Part shown: in pieces, positions 1 through 7,263 of the stretch | How positions within the stretch are numbered: position 1 is the stretch's first letter | Layout: every line of letters starts with the position of its first letter | Source of the DNA: an uncultured Clostridia bacterium | GTDB taxonomy: Bacteria; Bacillota; Clostridia; TANB77; CAG-508 | Assembly: GCA_934169575.1 (NCBI GenBank) | Contig: CAKPOA010000009.1 | Span: 1-50,259 of the forward strand | Direction: 5' to 3' | Length of the DNA stretch: 50,259 bases | Notes under the pieces: generated by a model | The model's database searches: none | What the model was told of the DNA's origin: nothing | What the model saw: the letters and a program-made list of their open reading frames with translations, nothing else | Translations under genes and position numbers: made by a program

Positions 1-15
1 ATATATATATATATA
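1..15. repeat. AT dinucleotide run
   Basis: Simple alternating AT sequence at the very edge of the window. No function is inferred. Confidence 0.6.
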
Positions 16-38
16 CAGCCTCAAGGGTTTCAGCGTTT

Positions 39-77
39 ATTACGATTTCATTACATTTTTATTACTTTTTTGTTACA
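39..77 (-). promoter_or_regulatory. Four WalR/PhoP-like boxes, 11-bp spacing
   Basis: Read on the minus strand there are four hexamers, TGTAAC (72-77), AGTAAT (61-66), TGTAAT (50-55) and CGTAAT (39-44), each separated by exactly 5 bp. This is the direct-repeat layout known for WalR (TGTWAH-N5-TGTWAH) and related OmpR-family regulators. A very similar array lies at 49968-50006 upstream of the surface-protein operon promoter. The regulated gene here would lie to the left, outside the window. The layout is seen directly; the identity of the regulator is inferred. Confidence 0.55.
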
Positions 78-88
78 CTTAAAATCTT

Positions 89-107
89 TTGGCTAAACCT
101 ATTTGCA
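89..107 (+). repeat. 19-bp direct repeat, left copy
   Basis: TTGGCTAAACCTATTTGCA. The same sequence with one C-to-T change occurs at 2780-2798. The two copies bracket the type III toxin-antitoxin remnant, the AAA ATPase locus and a gene fragment. They could be boundaries of an inserted segment, but no integrase gene lies between them. Confidence 0.5.
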
Positions 108-189
108 AATAAACATAAATAAGATTGATAACAGTTATATTCCTACATTTTGAAAAACTTAGAAATTTATGAAATACTCTAAAAAAGTA

Positions 190-218
190 TTGATTTTATA
201 AATAAAATGAAGTACAAT
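190..218 (+). promoter_or_regulatory. Promoter of type III antitoxin RNA
   Basis: TTGATT (190-195), a 17-bp spacer and TACAAT (213-218). Transcription would start near 225 and run through the three RNA repeats, the terminator and the toxin remnant, the expected order for a type III toxin-antitoxin locus. Confidence 0.55.
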
Positions 219-256
219 GAATATATTAATATTGATAAATTAATTTTATCAAATAA

Positions 257-420
257 ATTAGGTTGCACAAGCCTTTGATTAATTTCATAAACAAGTGCAA
301 ATATAAACATTAGGTTAGATATGAGCCTTTAGGATAAAATCCTATAAACGAATATTCTATTGAACATTAGGTTAGAAACGAGCCTTTAGCTTTTGCTATA
401 AACGAGTTTTCGAAAAAAAA
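257..420 (+). ncRNA. Type III antitoxin RNA, three pseudoknot repeats
   Basis: Three tandem units begin with ATTAGGTT at 257, 309 and 366. Each has AGGTT able to pair with AGCCT 5-7 nt later (260-264/270-274, 312-316/324-328, 369-373/381-385). The loop between these arms can pair with bases further downstream: GCAC/GTGC (265-268/295-298), AGATAT/ATATTCT (317-322/352-358) and GAAAC/GTTTTC (375-379/406-411). The loop pairs change sequence but stay complementary, so each unit can form an H-type pseudoknot. Units 2 and 3 also carry an internal hairpin (TAGGAT/ATCCTA, TAGC/GCTA). Tandem pseudoknots followed by a terminator and a ToxN-like frame are the hallmark of ToxI/CptI/AntiQ antitoxins. The repeat period of 52-57 nt is longer than typical. 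Confidence 0.75.
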
Positions 421-424
421 TATG

Positions 425-459
425 GGGGAGCACTTAAAAAAGTTCTCCTCTATTTTTAG
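425..459 (+). terminator. Terminator between antitoxin RNA and toxin
   Basis: An 11-bp stem (425-435 with 440-450, one mismatch and one G-U) is followed by TATTTTTAG. In type III systems such a leaky terminator sits between the RNA repeats and the toxin gene and sets the RNA-to-toxin ratio. Confidence 0.75.
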
Positions 460-472
460 TTTGGAGGAGAAA

Positions 473-622
473 ATGAAAGATAAAAAGAAAATAAAGCTAG
501 GAAAATTAAATTTTTATATTATAGATGATAATTATATTAAATATTTGAGCTAATTTGATAAACATATTGCTTATAATAAAAATGAAAAAAGACCATATAA
601 TAGCATAGTGCTAATTTCTTAA
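473..622 (+). pseudogene. Broken ToxN/CptN-type III toxin
   Basis: A strong GGAGGAG site precedes ATG 473. The frame reads 26 codons to a TAA (551-553), then continues in the same frame for 22 more codons to a second TAA (620-622). The two parts, ...YIIDDNYIKYLS-stop-FDKHIAYNKNEKRPYNSIVL..., match the N-terminus of type III endoribonuclease toxins of the ToxN/AbiQ/CptN fold, where a Y-I-x-Y-L...F-D...R-P-(Y/F)-(I/V)-G-(I/V)-V-L pattern is usual. The conserved glycine is replaced by serine, and the remaining two thirds of a roughly 160-170-residue toxin are missing. The toxin is therefore dead. The family call rests on remembered motifs and on the RNA repeats upstream. Confidence 0.7.
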
Positions 623-705
623 ATTTTAATTTCAAAAAGATAGTACACAATATGTTTATTTATTTTACACATATTATGCACCATCTAATTATATTCTATT
701 ATATA

Positions 706-1048
706 TTATAAGCTATCTAAACATTTCTTTATAAAGACTTGCATATTTGTTTTATTTGATTTTTTAAATATTTTCATTAAATCTTCTACTTGTTGTTTAT
801 CCGATTTTCCTATATTCTTTGGAAACAAATCCCTATATACCTTACCCTTCTCTTTATTATTTGGTAGTTTGTCTATTAGCCCTAAATCTAGTCATTAAAC
901 TATCTATTTGTATGCTCGTTTTTCCATTACTCTCTGCATATATTTCTATAGGCAAATGTAAATTGCTTTTTATATACTCTGCTAAAAGAAGTTCACTTTT
1001 TCCATGTACTATTATAATCCCTTTGCAGTAATTAGGTTTCCTCGCCAT
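706..1048 (-). pseudogene. Degraded partner gene of the AAA ATPase
   Basis: Starts ATGGCG at 1048, overlapping the end of the ATPase gene by 17 bp. The first part contains KGIIIVHGKSELLLAEYIKS, which resembles a TOPRIM-type beta strand plus acidic site (IIVxGKSE), as in OLD-like partners of AAA ATPases. The opening frame stops at 857. Shifting frame near 890 recovers a long open stretch (LGLIDKLPNNKEKGKVYRDL, then ...NMQVFIKKCLDSL) ending with TAA at 706-708. The total of about 110 codons looks short for an effector, so an internal deletion is likely as well as the frameshift. The TOPRIM assignment is tentative; the frameshift is clear. Confidence 0.6.
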
Positions 1049-2399
1049 CAGCATTTTCCTCATTATCTTCCAAGTCTTCTAGAGTATATTTTATTTCTTC
1101 AAAATCAATATAGTCTGTTGTTGGAATCCCTCTAAAGATTCCTTTAAAATACAAATCACGAGCATTATTATTTTTTTGTATTTTAATTCCATATTCTTTT
1201 ATTGAATTTATTGTTTTGTTTCCATTATAGTCTGTTGACAATATATAGATATATTCTTTTGGTAATATTTCTAATAAAAGTGTATTATGAGTTGTTATTA
1301 TCAATTGTCCTGTTATCTCATCTTTTATTGACATTATAATATTTTTCATCAATACGTCATGTATTCCATTATCTATTTCATCAATTATAACTGTTTCTCC
1401 TAACAATGAACCTATTATCGTATCAAATTGATTTAGTATTCTTCTTGTTCCATCTGATTCAAGTTTAGAAGGAATAGACTTTATTTTTCCTCCTATCATT
1501 TTATAAAAATATAATTCATAATGAATTCTGTCTTCTTTTTCATTTATTTTGTATTTTACTTCTTTTATGTCTGCATATGCTTGTGTAAAAAATATATTTA
1601 GAACATTTTCATATTTCTTTATTTCTGGTAGCTTATCTTTTTTTACAATTCCTTTTTGTATATTGTTTAATTTTCTTGCTTTTACCAAACTATCTGGTAT
1701 TATTTTTAAAGCACCTTTATCAACATGTACCGTCATTGACCAAATTTTATTTATTACTTCCATAATATTTTTAGATATATTATTATCTATATAGTTTTTA
1801 TTTTTTTCTATTGCTTCAAATGATAATAATGATAAAAAAGTATATTTGCCCCAATACTTATCAATTCCGTCAATTAATTCTTCATTATATTTTTCATTAA
1901 TAAATATGTTTTTATTTAAGTTTTTAATAAATTTGTTATTTTCCTTATTTATTTGAAATAGATATGCTCTTTGTTTTCCAGCCATATAATATAGTCTTTC
2001 TTCTATAATCTCATCATCAAATTTTATATAATAAAATCCATCATTATCATTAATTTTAAAACCATATTCGATTTCAGTTGGTTCTTCTTCCTCTAACATT
2101 CTATATTCTTTTAAATTAAGTGATAATTCAAAAATTTGTCTTATTTCTGTTGGTAATTGATCTGGCATTTCTTCTTGTATTTTCCAAAATTCTTTTGGAA
2201 CCTTATTCATCGCAACATCTGTTGCTCTTGACATTATTAATTGCTGTAGTAACTTGAATAATTCTACAATATTGGTTTTTCCACTTCCATTTTCACCATA
2301 TATAGATATAAATTTGTTCGTTTTTGTTTTTGTTTTATTTAAATTAAACTCTATATCTTTTAATGATTTAAAGTTTTTAGCTTTTACATATGTGAACAT
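1032..2399 (-). CDS. AAA family (AAA15/RecF-like) ATPase
   Basis: A 455-residue SMC/RecF-type ATPase. It begins with the typical KAKNFKSLKDIEF opening and has Walker A GENGSGKT (residues 35-42), a Walker B region TVIIDEIDNG near residue 340 and a switch-histidine strand QLIITTHN about 30 residues later. Such ATPases usually act with a small nuclease partner in phage defence (OLD, Gabija, AbiL or RloAB-like systems). Here the partner downstream is broken (706-1048). The start is set by AGGAGG and the promoter at 2448-2476. The gene itself appears intact. A defence role is inferred from the family and from the type III toxin-antitoxin remnant alongside. Confidence 0.8.
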   Translation of the reverse strand: MFTYVKAKNFKSLKDIEFNLNKTKTKTNKFISIYGENGSGKTNIVELFKLLQQLIMSRATDVAMNKVPKEFWKIQEEMPDQLPTEIRQIFELSLNLKEYRMLEEEEPTEIEYGFKINDNDGFYYIKFDDEIIEERLYYMAGKQRAYLFQINKENNKFIKNLNKNIFINEKYNEELIDGIDKYWGKYTFLSLLSFEAIEKNKNYIDNNISKNIMEVINKIWSMTVHVDKGALKIIPDSLVKARKLNNIQKGIVKKDKLPEIKKYENVLNIFFTQAYADIKEVKYKINEKEDRIHYELYFYKMIGGKIKSIPSKLESDGTRRILNQFDTIIGSLLGETVIIDEIDNGIHDVLMKNIIMSIKDEITGQLIITTHNTLLLEILPKEYIYILSTDYNGNKTINSIKEYGIKIQKNNNARDLYFKGIFRGIPTTDYIDFEEIKYTLEDLEDNEENADGEET

Positions 2400-2447
2400 T
2401 TTATCAACCTCCTATAATATTGTATCATTTTTTAACTTTTCTATACT

Positions 2448-2476
2448 ATTTTACACTATTTTTCAGTATAAGTCAA
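2448..2476 (-). promoter_or_regulatory. Promoter of the AAA ATPase operon
   Basis: On the minus strand, TTGACT (2471-2476), a 17-bp spacer and TAAAAT (2448-2453), about 50 bp upstream of the ATPase start. Confidence 0.55.
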
Positions 2477-2571
2477 TTGTTTTTTATACATTTTGTATTA
2501 TTTTTGCGAAACTTTATATAATATTTTATGTTTTATTTATAAAAATAGCACTTCTTTTATATTTATTATTT

Positions 2572-2735
2572 TCATTTTCTATTTATGTAGCTTGTTTTCG
2601 TTAATTCGGTTTTCAATAATGAATCATTATAGTTTTCATAATCGTCTGAATTAATTTTGTATTTATCACTACCTGTTAATGCAAAATTAAGTATTGATTG
2701 CATCATATTGACTTCCCCATATCATTTGACTTGTT
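2572..2735 (-). pseudogene. Fragment of a prepilin-like surface protein gene
   Basis: In one minus-strand frame 2734 down to about 2690 reads TSQMIWGSQYDAIN followed by a stop. The next frame continues LNFALTGSDKYKINSDDYEN and ends with TGA at 2572-2574. The SQMIWGSQYDA...LNFAL(T/N)G order is familiar from the C-terminal part of clostridial prepilin-like proteins whose N-terminus is I-T-(M/L)-hydrophobic. No start, N-terminus or ribosome site is present, and a 4-base shift separates the two parts, so this is a relic. The family link is from memory. Confidence 0.45.
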
Positions 2736-2779
2736 ACCGAATTTTTATTATTATATTATTTTTTGTTTATTCGCAAGTA

Positions 2780-2798
2780 TTGGCTAAACTTATTTGCA
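2780..2798 (+). repeat. 19-bp direct repeat, right copy
   Basis: TTGGCTAAACTTATTTGCA, matching 89-107 at 18 of 19 positions and in the same orientation. It closes the 2.7-kb segment of decayed defence genes. Confidence 0.5.
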
Positions 2799-2802
2799 TA
2801 CC

Positions 2803-2831
2803 AAAAGCGACCTGAATTACAGGTCGTTTTT
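2803..2831. terminator. Hairpin terminator at the end of the small membrane protein gene
   Basis: CGACCTG (2808-2814) pairs with CAGGTCG (2820-2826), flanked by A and T runs on both sides, so it could act in both directions. The stop codon of the minus-strand gene (2817-2819) lies in the loop. Confidence 0.6.
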
Positions 2832-3125
2832 ATTTTGGGACGTAAGAAGAAGAGGTGATTGTTTTGCTAACCAATCTTCCATTTCAAACTTACGCCTGAG
2901 TTCGGCGTATTCCTGTTTGTCATGGATATTTTTTTTGCAATTACATTCCTTTCTTTCTGCAATTAACTTTTTCAGCAATATTTTTCTTCTTCTTTTTAAT
3001 TTTCTTGCTTTCCAAACATTTTTAGCAATTTCTACAACGTAGAAAATCACTATTATAAATGCTAATTCAGCAAGAAATCCATATAATCCTATCTGTAATA
3101 ATCTTTCTGTCTCCCAGTAACTCAT
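2817..3125 (-). CDS. Small single-pass membrane protein, unknown function
   Basis: A 102-residue protein starting MSYWETERLLQ. The start at 3125 is chosen because AAAGGAGG lies 5 bases upstream; an in-frame start at 3170 has no such site. One hydrophobic segment (about residues 13-33) is followed by a highly basic stretch (KNVWKARKLKRRRKILLKK), which predicts a cytoplasmic C-terminal tail, and then two close cysteines (C-N-C). No family is recognised. It is transcribed alone, with its own promoter (3189-3217) and terminator. Confidence 0.65.
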   Translation of the reverse strand: MSYWETERLLQIGLYGFLAELAFIIVIFYVVEIAKNVWKARKLKRRRKILLKKLIAERKECNCKKNIHDKQEYAELRRKFEMEDWLAKQSPLLLTSQNKNDL

Positions 3126-3188
3126 TGTTTCCTCCTTTGTACTGTTGCCTCCATAATTTGGCAACTTCACTGCTTTAACTATACCTTT

Positions 3189-3217
3189 ATTATACCAAAT
3201 TTTTGTTCAAAAGTCAA
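3189..3217 (-). promoter_or_regulatory. Promoter of the small membrane protein gene
   Basis: On the minus strand, TTGACT (3212-3217), a 17-bp spacer and TATAAT (3189-3194). The leader contains a short hairpin (GTTGCC/GGCAAC, roughly 3145-3165) just before the ribosome site. Confidence 0.65.
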
Positions 3218-3244
3218 ATTCTCTATTTCTTATTTCTCTAACTA

Positions 3245-3273
3245 TTGATAAAAAACAAATTTTAGTATAAAAT
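3245..3273 (+). promoter_or_regulatory. Promoter of copA
   Basis: TTGATA (3245-3250), a 17-bp spacer and TAAAAT (3268-3273), ending 24 bp before the start codon. No clear CsoR or CopY operator was recognised. Confidence 0.45.
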
Positions 3274-3297
3274 ATAGGTTATACTCGGAGGTGCAAT

Positions 3298-5499
3298 ATG
3301 AAAAAAGTATTATTAAAAATAGATGGTATGACATGTAGTGGTTGTTCATCTGGATTAGAAAAATATCTAAACAGACAAGAGGGTATCAAAAATGCAACAG
3401 TAAATTTAGTTATGAATAATGCAAACATAGAATACGATGATAAAAAATTAAATATAGCAGACCTAGAAAAATTTGTTGAAAAAGCTGGATTTAAGAGTTT
3501 AGGAATTGACAATTTTCAAAAAATAGAAAAAAAGAAAAAGGGTGAAAAAAATCGCTTAATTTTGATAACTATAATCTCAATATTAGTTTTATATATTTCT
3601 ATGTCACATATGATAGGGTTACCCGATATCCCATATTTTAATATGATGGAATATCCTATTAATTATTCTATATCATTATTTATATTTACAACAATCATAT
3701 TATTTTTAGGTAAAGATATTATAAAAAATGGTTTTAAAAATTTAATCCACAAAATGCCTAATATGGACACATTAGTAATGATTGGAGTAATGGCAAGTTA
3801 TATATACAGTATTTATGGAACTATACAAATATTTAGAGGACATCATATGTATGTAGAAAAACTATATTATGAATCTGCGGCAATTGTTATTTTCTTTATA
3901 AAAATAGGAAAATATATAGAAAATAAAAATAAAGATAAAACAAAAGAAGCTTTGCAAAAATTAATGAGCATTACACCAAATAATGCAACAATTTTAAGAG
4001 ATGGCAAAGAAATAAAAGTTACAATTGATGAAATACAAAAAGGTGATATTGTTGTTTGTAAACCAGGTGAAAAAATAGCAGTTGATGGTGAAATTATTGA
4101 TGGGCTTACACATATTAATGAATCTTTTATAACAGGTGAAAGTATTCCTGTAAAAAAAGAAATTGGAGAAAAAGTGATTGCTGGAAGTATTAATTTTGAA
4201 GGAACAATAAAGTATAAAGCTGAAAGAATTGGGAAAAATTCTACAGTTTCTGAAATTGTAAGATTAGTTGTTGAAGCCACAAATACAAAAGCTCCAATTG
4301 CAAAAATAGCTGATAAAATAAGTGGTATTTTTGTTCCAATTGTTTTGTCAATTGCATTTTTAGCATTTATAGTTTGGTTGTTTATAAGCCAAGACTTTGC
4401 ATTTAGTTTTAATATTTTCGTAAGTGTTTTGGTTGTTGCATGCCCATGTAGTCTTGGACTTGCTACTCCTCTTGCAATTGTTATAGGAGCAGGAAATGCA
4501 AGTAATAAAGGTATTCTTGTAAAATCAAGTGAAGCATTAGAAAATGCTCACAAAGTTAAAACTATATGTTTTGATAAAACAGGAACTTTAACTAAAGGAA
4601 CTCTTAGTGTTTCAAAAATATATAATTATAGTAATATTGATGAAAATAAAATATTAAAAGATATTGCAAGTATAGAAAATAAATCTGAACATCCTATTGC
4701 TAGAGCAATTGTACAATATGCTAAAAATAAAAATATTGAATTAGAAGATGTTACAAATTTTAAAGCTCTAGTTGGATATGGGGTTGAAGCTATTTGTCAA
4801 AACAATGATAAATATTTAATTGGCAATAAAAAATTAATGGTTGATAATAATGTCGAAATTAAAAATGATACTGATGAAAATTTCTTAGTTAATAATGGTA
4901 ATAGTATATTATTTGTTAGTTTAAATGGTAATTTAGTAAGTTTAATAGGTGTAAAAGATGTTATAAAAGATAATGTTTCTGATATTATAAAAAATTTAAA
5001 AAATAAACATATTGATGTTGTCATGCTTACAGGTGATAATGAACAAACAGCAAATATTATTGCAAAACAAATTGGAATTGATAATGTTGTTTCAAATATC
5101 ACTCCTAAAAATAAGGCTGATGAAATTGAAAAATTGAAAAAAAATGGATATGTTATGATGTGTGGAGATGGAATTAATGATAGTGTAAGTTTAGTAAAAG
5201 CTAATATAGGTGTTTCTATTTCTTCTGGTACAGATATTGCAATGGACTCTGCTCAAGTTGTATTAATGAATGACAATTTGCATAAAATAATTGATTTAAT
5301 TGATATTAGTTCTAAAACAATTAAAAATATTAAAGAAAATCTATTTTGGGCATTTTTCTATAATATTTGTATGATTCCAATTGCATGTGGAATACTAACT
5401 CCTATTGGAATTACTATGAATCCTATGATTGCTGCTTTTGCAATGACTATTAGTAGTTTGACTGTTGTACTTAATGCTCTTAGGTTAAAAAAAAGCTGA
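3298..5499 (+). CDS. copA: Copper-translocating P1B-type ATPase
   Basis: A 733-residue membrane pump that uses ATP to export copper(I). One N-terminal heavy-metal-associated domain carries GMTCSGC (residues 10-16). The core has the transmembrane metal site CPCSLG (from residue 382), the phosphorylated aspartate in DKTGTLT (426-432), SEHP (463), LTGDN (578-582) and GDGIND (623-628), all in the expected order. CPCSLG rather than the more common CPCALG is a mild variation. GGAGG lies 8 bases before the ATG. No copper chaperone or CsoR gene is adjacent, so copper-responsive control cannot be judged from this window. Confidence 0.93.
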   Translation: MKKVLLKIDGMTCSGCSSGLEKYLNRQEGIKNATVNLVMNNANIEYDDKKLNIADLEKFVEKAGFKSLGIDNFQKIEKKKKGEKNRLILITIISILVLYISMSHMIGLPDIPYFNMMEYPINYSISLFIFTTIILFLGKDIIKNGFKNLIHKMPNMDTLVMIGVMASYIYSIYGTIQIFRGHHMYVEKLYYESAAIVIFFIKIGKYIENKNKDKTKEALQKLMSITPNNATILRDGKEIKVTIDEIQKGDIVVCKPGEKIAVDGEIIDGLTHINESFITGESIPVKKEIGEKVIAGSINFEGTIKYKAERIGKNSTVSEIVRLVVEATNTKAPIAKIADKISGIFVPIVLSIAFLAFIVWLFISQDFAFSFNIFVSVLVVACPCSLGLATPLAIVIGAGNASNKGILVKSSEALENAHKVKTICFDKTGTLTKGTLSVSKIYNYSNIDENKILKDIASIENKSEHPIARAIVQYAKNKNIELEDVTNFKALVGYGVEAICQNNDKYLIGNKKLMVDNNVEIKNDTDENFLVNNGNSILFVSLNGNLVSLIGVKDVIKDNVSDIIKNLKNKHIDVVMLTGDNEQTANIIAKQIGIDNVVSNITPKNKADEIEKLKKNGYVMMCGDGINDSVSLVKANIGVSISSGTDIAMDSAQVVLMNDNLHKIIDLIDISSKTIKNIKENLFWAFFYNICMIPIACGILTPIGITMNPMIAAFAMTISSLTVVLNALRLKKS

Positions 5500-5523
5500 A
5501 GATAAATTTACTTCAGCTTTTTT
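5494..5523 (+). terminator. Terminator of copA
   Basis: AGCTGAAG (5494-5501) pairs with CTTCAGCT (5511-5518), followed by a T run. The copA stop codon lies inside the stem. The reverse-strand gene ending at 5522 runs into its 3' side. Confidence 0.85.
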
Positions 5524-5899
5524 ATTCTATTTTTTTTAATTCATTTGTTAAATCAAAATTAAGAATATATTTTCCATTAATATTTTCATATACTTCTCCA
5601 GCCTTTGAATTTTTCGGCAATTCTATTTTACTAATAGAGGTTGCTCCTCCATCACCGTTTTTAGATAAACATATTGAGTTTTCATCCATAATCCATACTA
5701 ACTCATTTCCATTTCTACTTTGATTATCTAAAAATATCTTTTTTCTTTCATAAATATTATATTCATCCATCTCTTTGCACCTTTCCCCCATTTTTTCTTT
5801 ATTGCATATTTCATGTTCTAAAACATTTTTTAATTCATTAATAAATTGGTTTAGAAAATTATCTTCTTTAAATTTACCCTCAAATAAGTCTAATTTCAA
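5522..5899 (-). CDS. Conserved hypothetical protein, 125 residues
   Basis: No family recognised. The protein is soluble and charged: an N-terminal half rich in helices with two cysteines (residues 32 and 41), and a C-terminal beta-like half (LVWIMDENSICLSKNGDGG...). It begins with TTG, overlapping the TGA stop of the upstream nuclease remnant (TTGA), with AGGAGG 7 bases upstream. Translation therefore looks coupled to that gene. It may once have been a partner of the nuclease, for example an immunity protein, but nothing in the sequence proves this. Confidence 0.6.
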   Translation of the reverse strand: MKLDLFEGKFKEDNFLNQFINELKNVLEHEICNKEKMGERCKEMDEYNIYERKKIFLDNQSRNGNELVWIMDENSICLSKNGDGGATSISKIELPKNSKAGEVYENINGKYILNFDLTNELKKIE

Positions 5900-6210
5900 T
5901 CTTTTGCCTCCTCACTTTTTCCTGTTAAATAATCAATTGAAATACCATCTTGAACATTGTATATATATACATTGAATTTTAATTTCGAATAATATTCTTC
6001 GTCTAAACTCATATCTTCATCAGAAAATTTTGGATTATTATTATATAATTCAATATATGGTTGTCCATTGTATTCTGGAATATTTGATATTTCATATGAT
6101 ATATTACTCTTTACATTATTATTTCCTTCATTATTAAAATAAGCACTTATAATAAATGCTATTATAAATAATAATATTACTATAATTTTTTCTATTTTGT
6201 TTTTCTTCAT
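5896..6210 (-). pseudogene. DNA/RNA non-specific endonuclease lacking its catalytic core
   Basis: A 104-codon frame with an N-terminal membrane anchor (about residues 8-24). It is followed by ISNIPEYNGQPYIELYNNNP, the usual opening of secreted NUC-family endonucleases, then FNVYIYNVQDGISIDYLTG, the usual ending of the same family. Intact members have about 150 residues between these two parts, including the DRGHL-type catalytic motif, and none of it is present here. The frame is open, so the protein may be made, but it cannot be a nuclease of this family. The start could also be a TTG at 6222. The domain recognition is from memory. Confidence 0.65.
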
Positions 6211-6371
6211 ATATTTCACCAACTTCTTAAATTTTACTAAATGATTTTTTATGATAAAAAATTTTTGATTTAAATTATACTTTGAATTTTCACTATTAAA
6301 TTTTATAGCCTATATATTTATATCATATTTTCAAATGAATTTCAATAAATTTTAAGAAAAAAATTTTTATA

Positions 6372-6398
6372 CTAGTCAGCTACTTTAAAGCTGACTAG
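6372..6398. terminator. Terminator of the ZIP transporter gene
   Basis: CTAGTCAGC (6372-6380) pairs perfectly with GCTGACTAG (6390-6398). T-rich tracts on both sides make it usable in both directions. Confidence 0.75.
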
Positions 6399-6411
6399 CT
6401 ATTTTTTCCAA

Positions 6412-7209
6412 TTATCCTAAAGCAACATCTAAAATCATCATTATAATAAATCCTGCAATTAACCCAAATGTTGACAAATTCTTATGTTCTCTTACAGATT
6501 CAGGTAAAAGCTCTCTTGCAACTACAACAATCATCGCACCTGCTGCAAATGCAAGTAAAAGTGGTAAAATACTACGTACATATAAAACTGCTATTGCTCC
6601 TATTACAGCAGATATTGGTTCAACTAATGCAGATGCCTGCCCAATCATAAAACTTTTCATTCTTGAATATCCTTCACTTCGAAGTGGAAGAGAAACAGCA
6701 GCTCCTTCCGGAAAATTTTGAATTCCAATTCCTACTGCAAGCATAATTGCTCCAATTAAAGTCATTCCTGGTACACCACTTGCTATTCCTCCAAATGCAA
6801 CACCTATTGCCATACCTTCTGGTATATTATGGATAGTAATTGCAGATACAAATAAAATACTTCTTTTTAAAGAATCAGCACTTCTTAAATTTTGATTATT
6901 TTTTAAAACTTTATCCAAAAATCTATCTGATAATAGAACAAATAATCCACCAACTGCAAAACCTATTGCAGGTAATACCCATTCTATGTATCCCAATTGC
7001 TCAGATAAATCTAGTGATGGTATAAGCAAAGACCAAAATGAAGCTGCAATCATAACTCCTGCACTAAAACCAAGAATTGTATTAAGCACTTTTTTATTCA
7101 TATTTTTGAAAAAGCATACTACAAGTGCACCAAGTGTTGTAACTCCCCATGTAAATGTAGTCGCTATTAATGTTTGGATAATTGGATTTAAACTTTCAAA
7201 CCAATCCAA
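6412..7209 (-). CDS. ZIP family divalent metal transporter
   Basis: About 265 residues with eight predicted membrane segments. The two metal-binding helices carry HNIPEG and QNFPEG, the signature of ZIP (ZupT-like) transporters, which bring zinc or other divalent metals into the cytoplasm. The start is taken as TTG 7209 (MDWFESLNP), six bases after GAGGTG. A GTG at 7218 is in frame but has no ribosome site of its own. It is transcribed alone between two terminators. Confidence 0.88.
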   Translation of the reverse strand: MDWFESLNPIIQTLIATTFTWGVTTLGALVVCFFKNMNKKVLNTILGFSAGVMIAASFWSLLIPSLDLSEQLGYIEWVLPAIGFAVGGLFVLLSDRFLDKVLKNNQNLRSADSLKRSILFVSAITIHNIPEGMAIGVAFGGIASGVPGMTLIGAIMLAVGIGIQNFPEGAAVSLPLRSEGYSRMKSFMIGQASALVEPISAVIGAIAVLYVRSILPLLLAFAAGAMIVVVARELLPESVREHKNLSTFGLIAGFIIMMILDVALG

Positions 7210-7263
7210 TTTTTTCACCTCACATTATATATTATGTTTATTAGCTAATTATGTTAACAAATA

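Noticed and set aside
257..420. The three repeats as a CRISPR array
   Set aside because: The units are not separated by unique spacers of constant length, vary within the repeat in a compensatory way and have no cas genes nearby; they fit pseudoknot RNA repeats instead.
819..1031. Plus-strand 70-codon frame opposite the broken partner gene
   Set aside because: No ribosome site; the minus strand in this interval carries the recognisable protein remnant.
2454..2604. Plus-strand frame in the gap upstream of the AAA ATPase
   Set aside because: It is AT-rich low-complexity sequence without a ribosome site and overlaps the minus-strand promoter.
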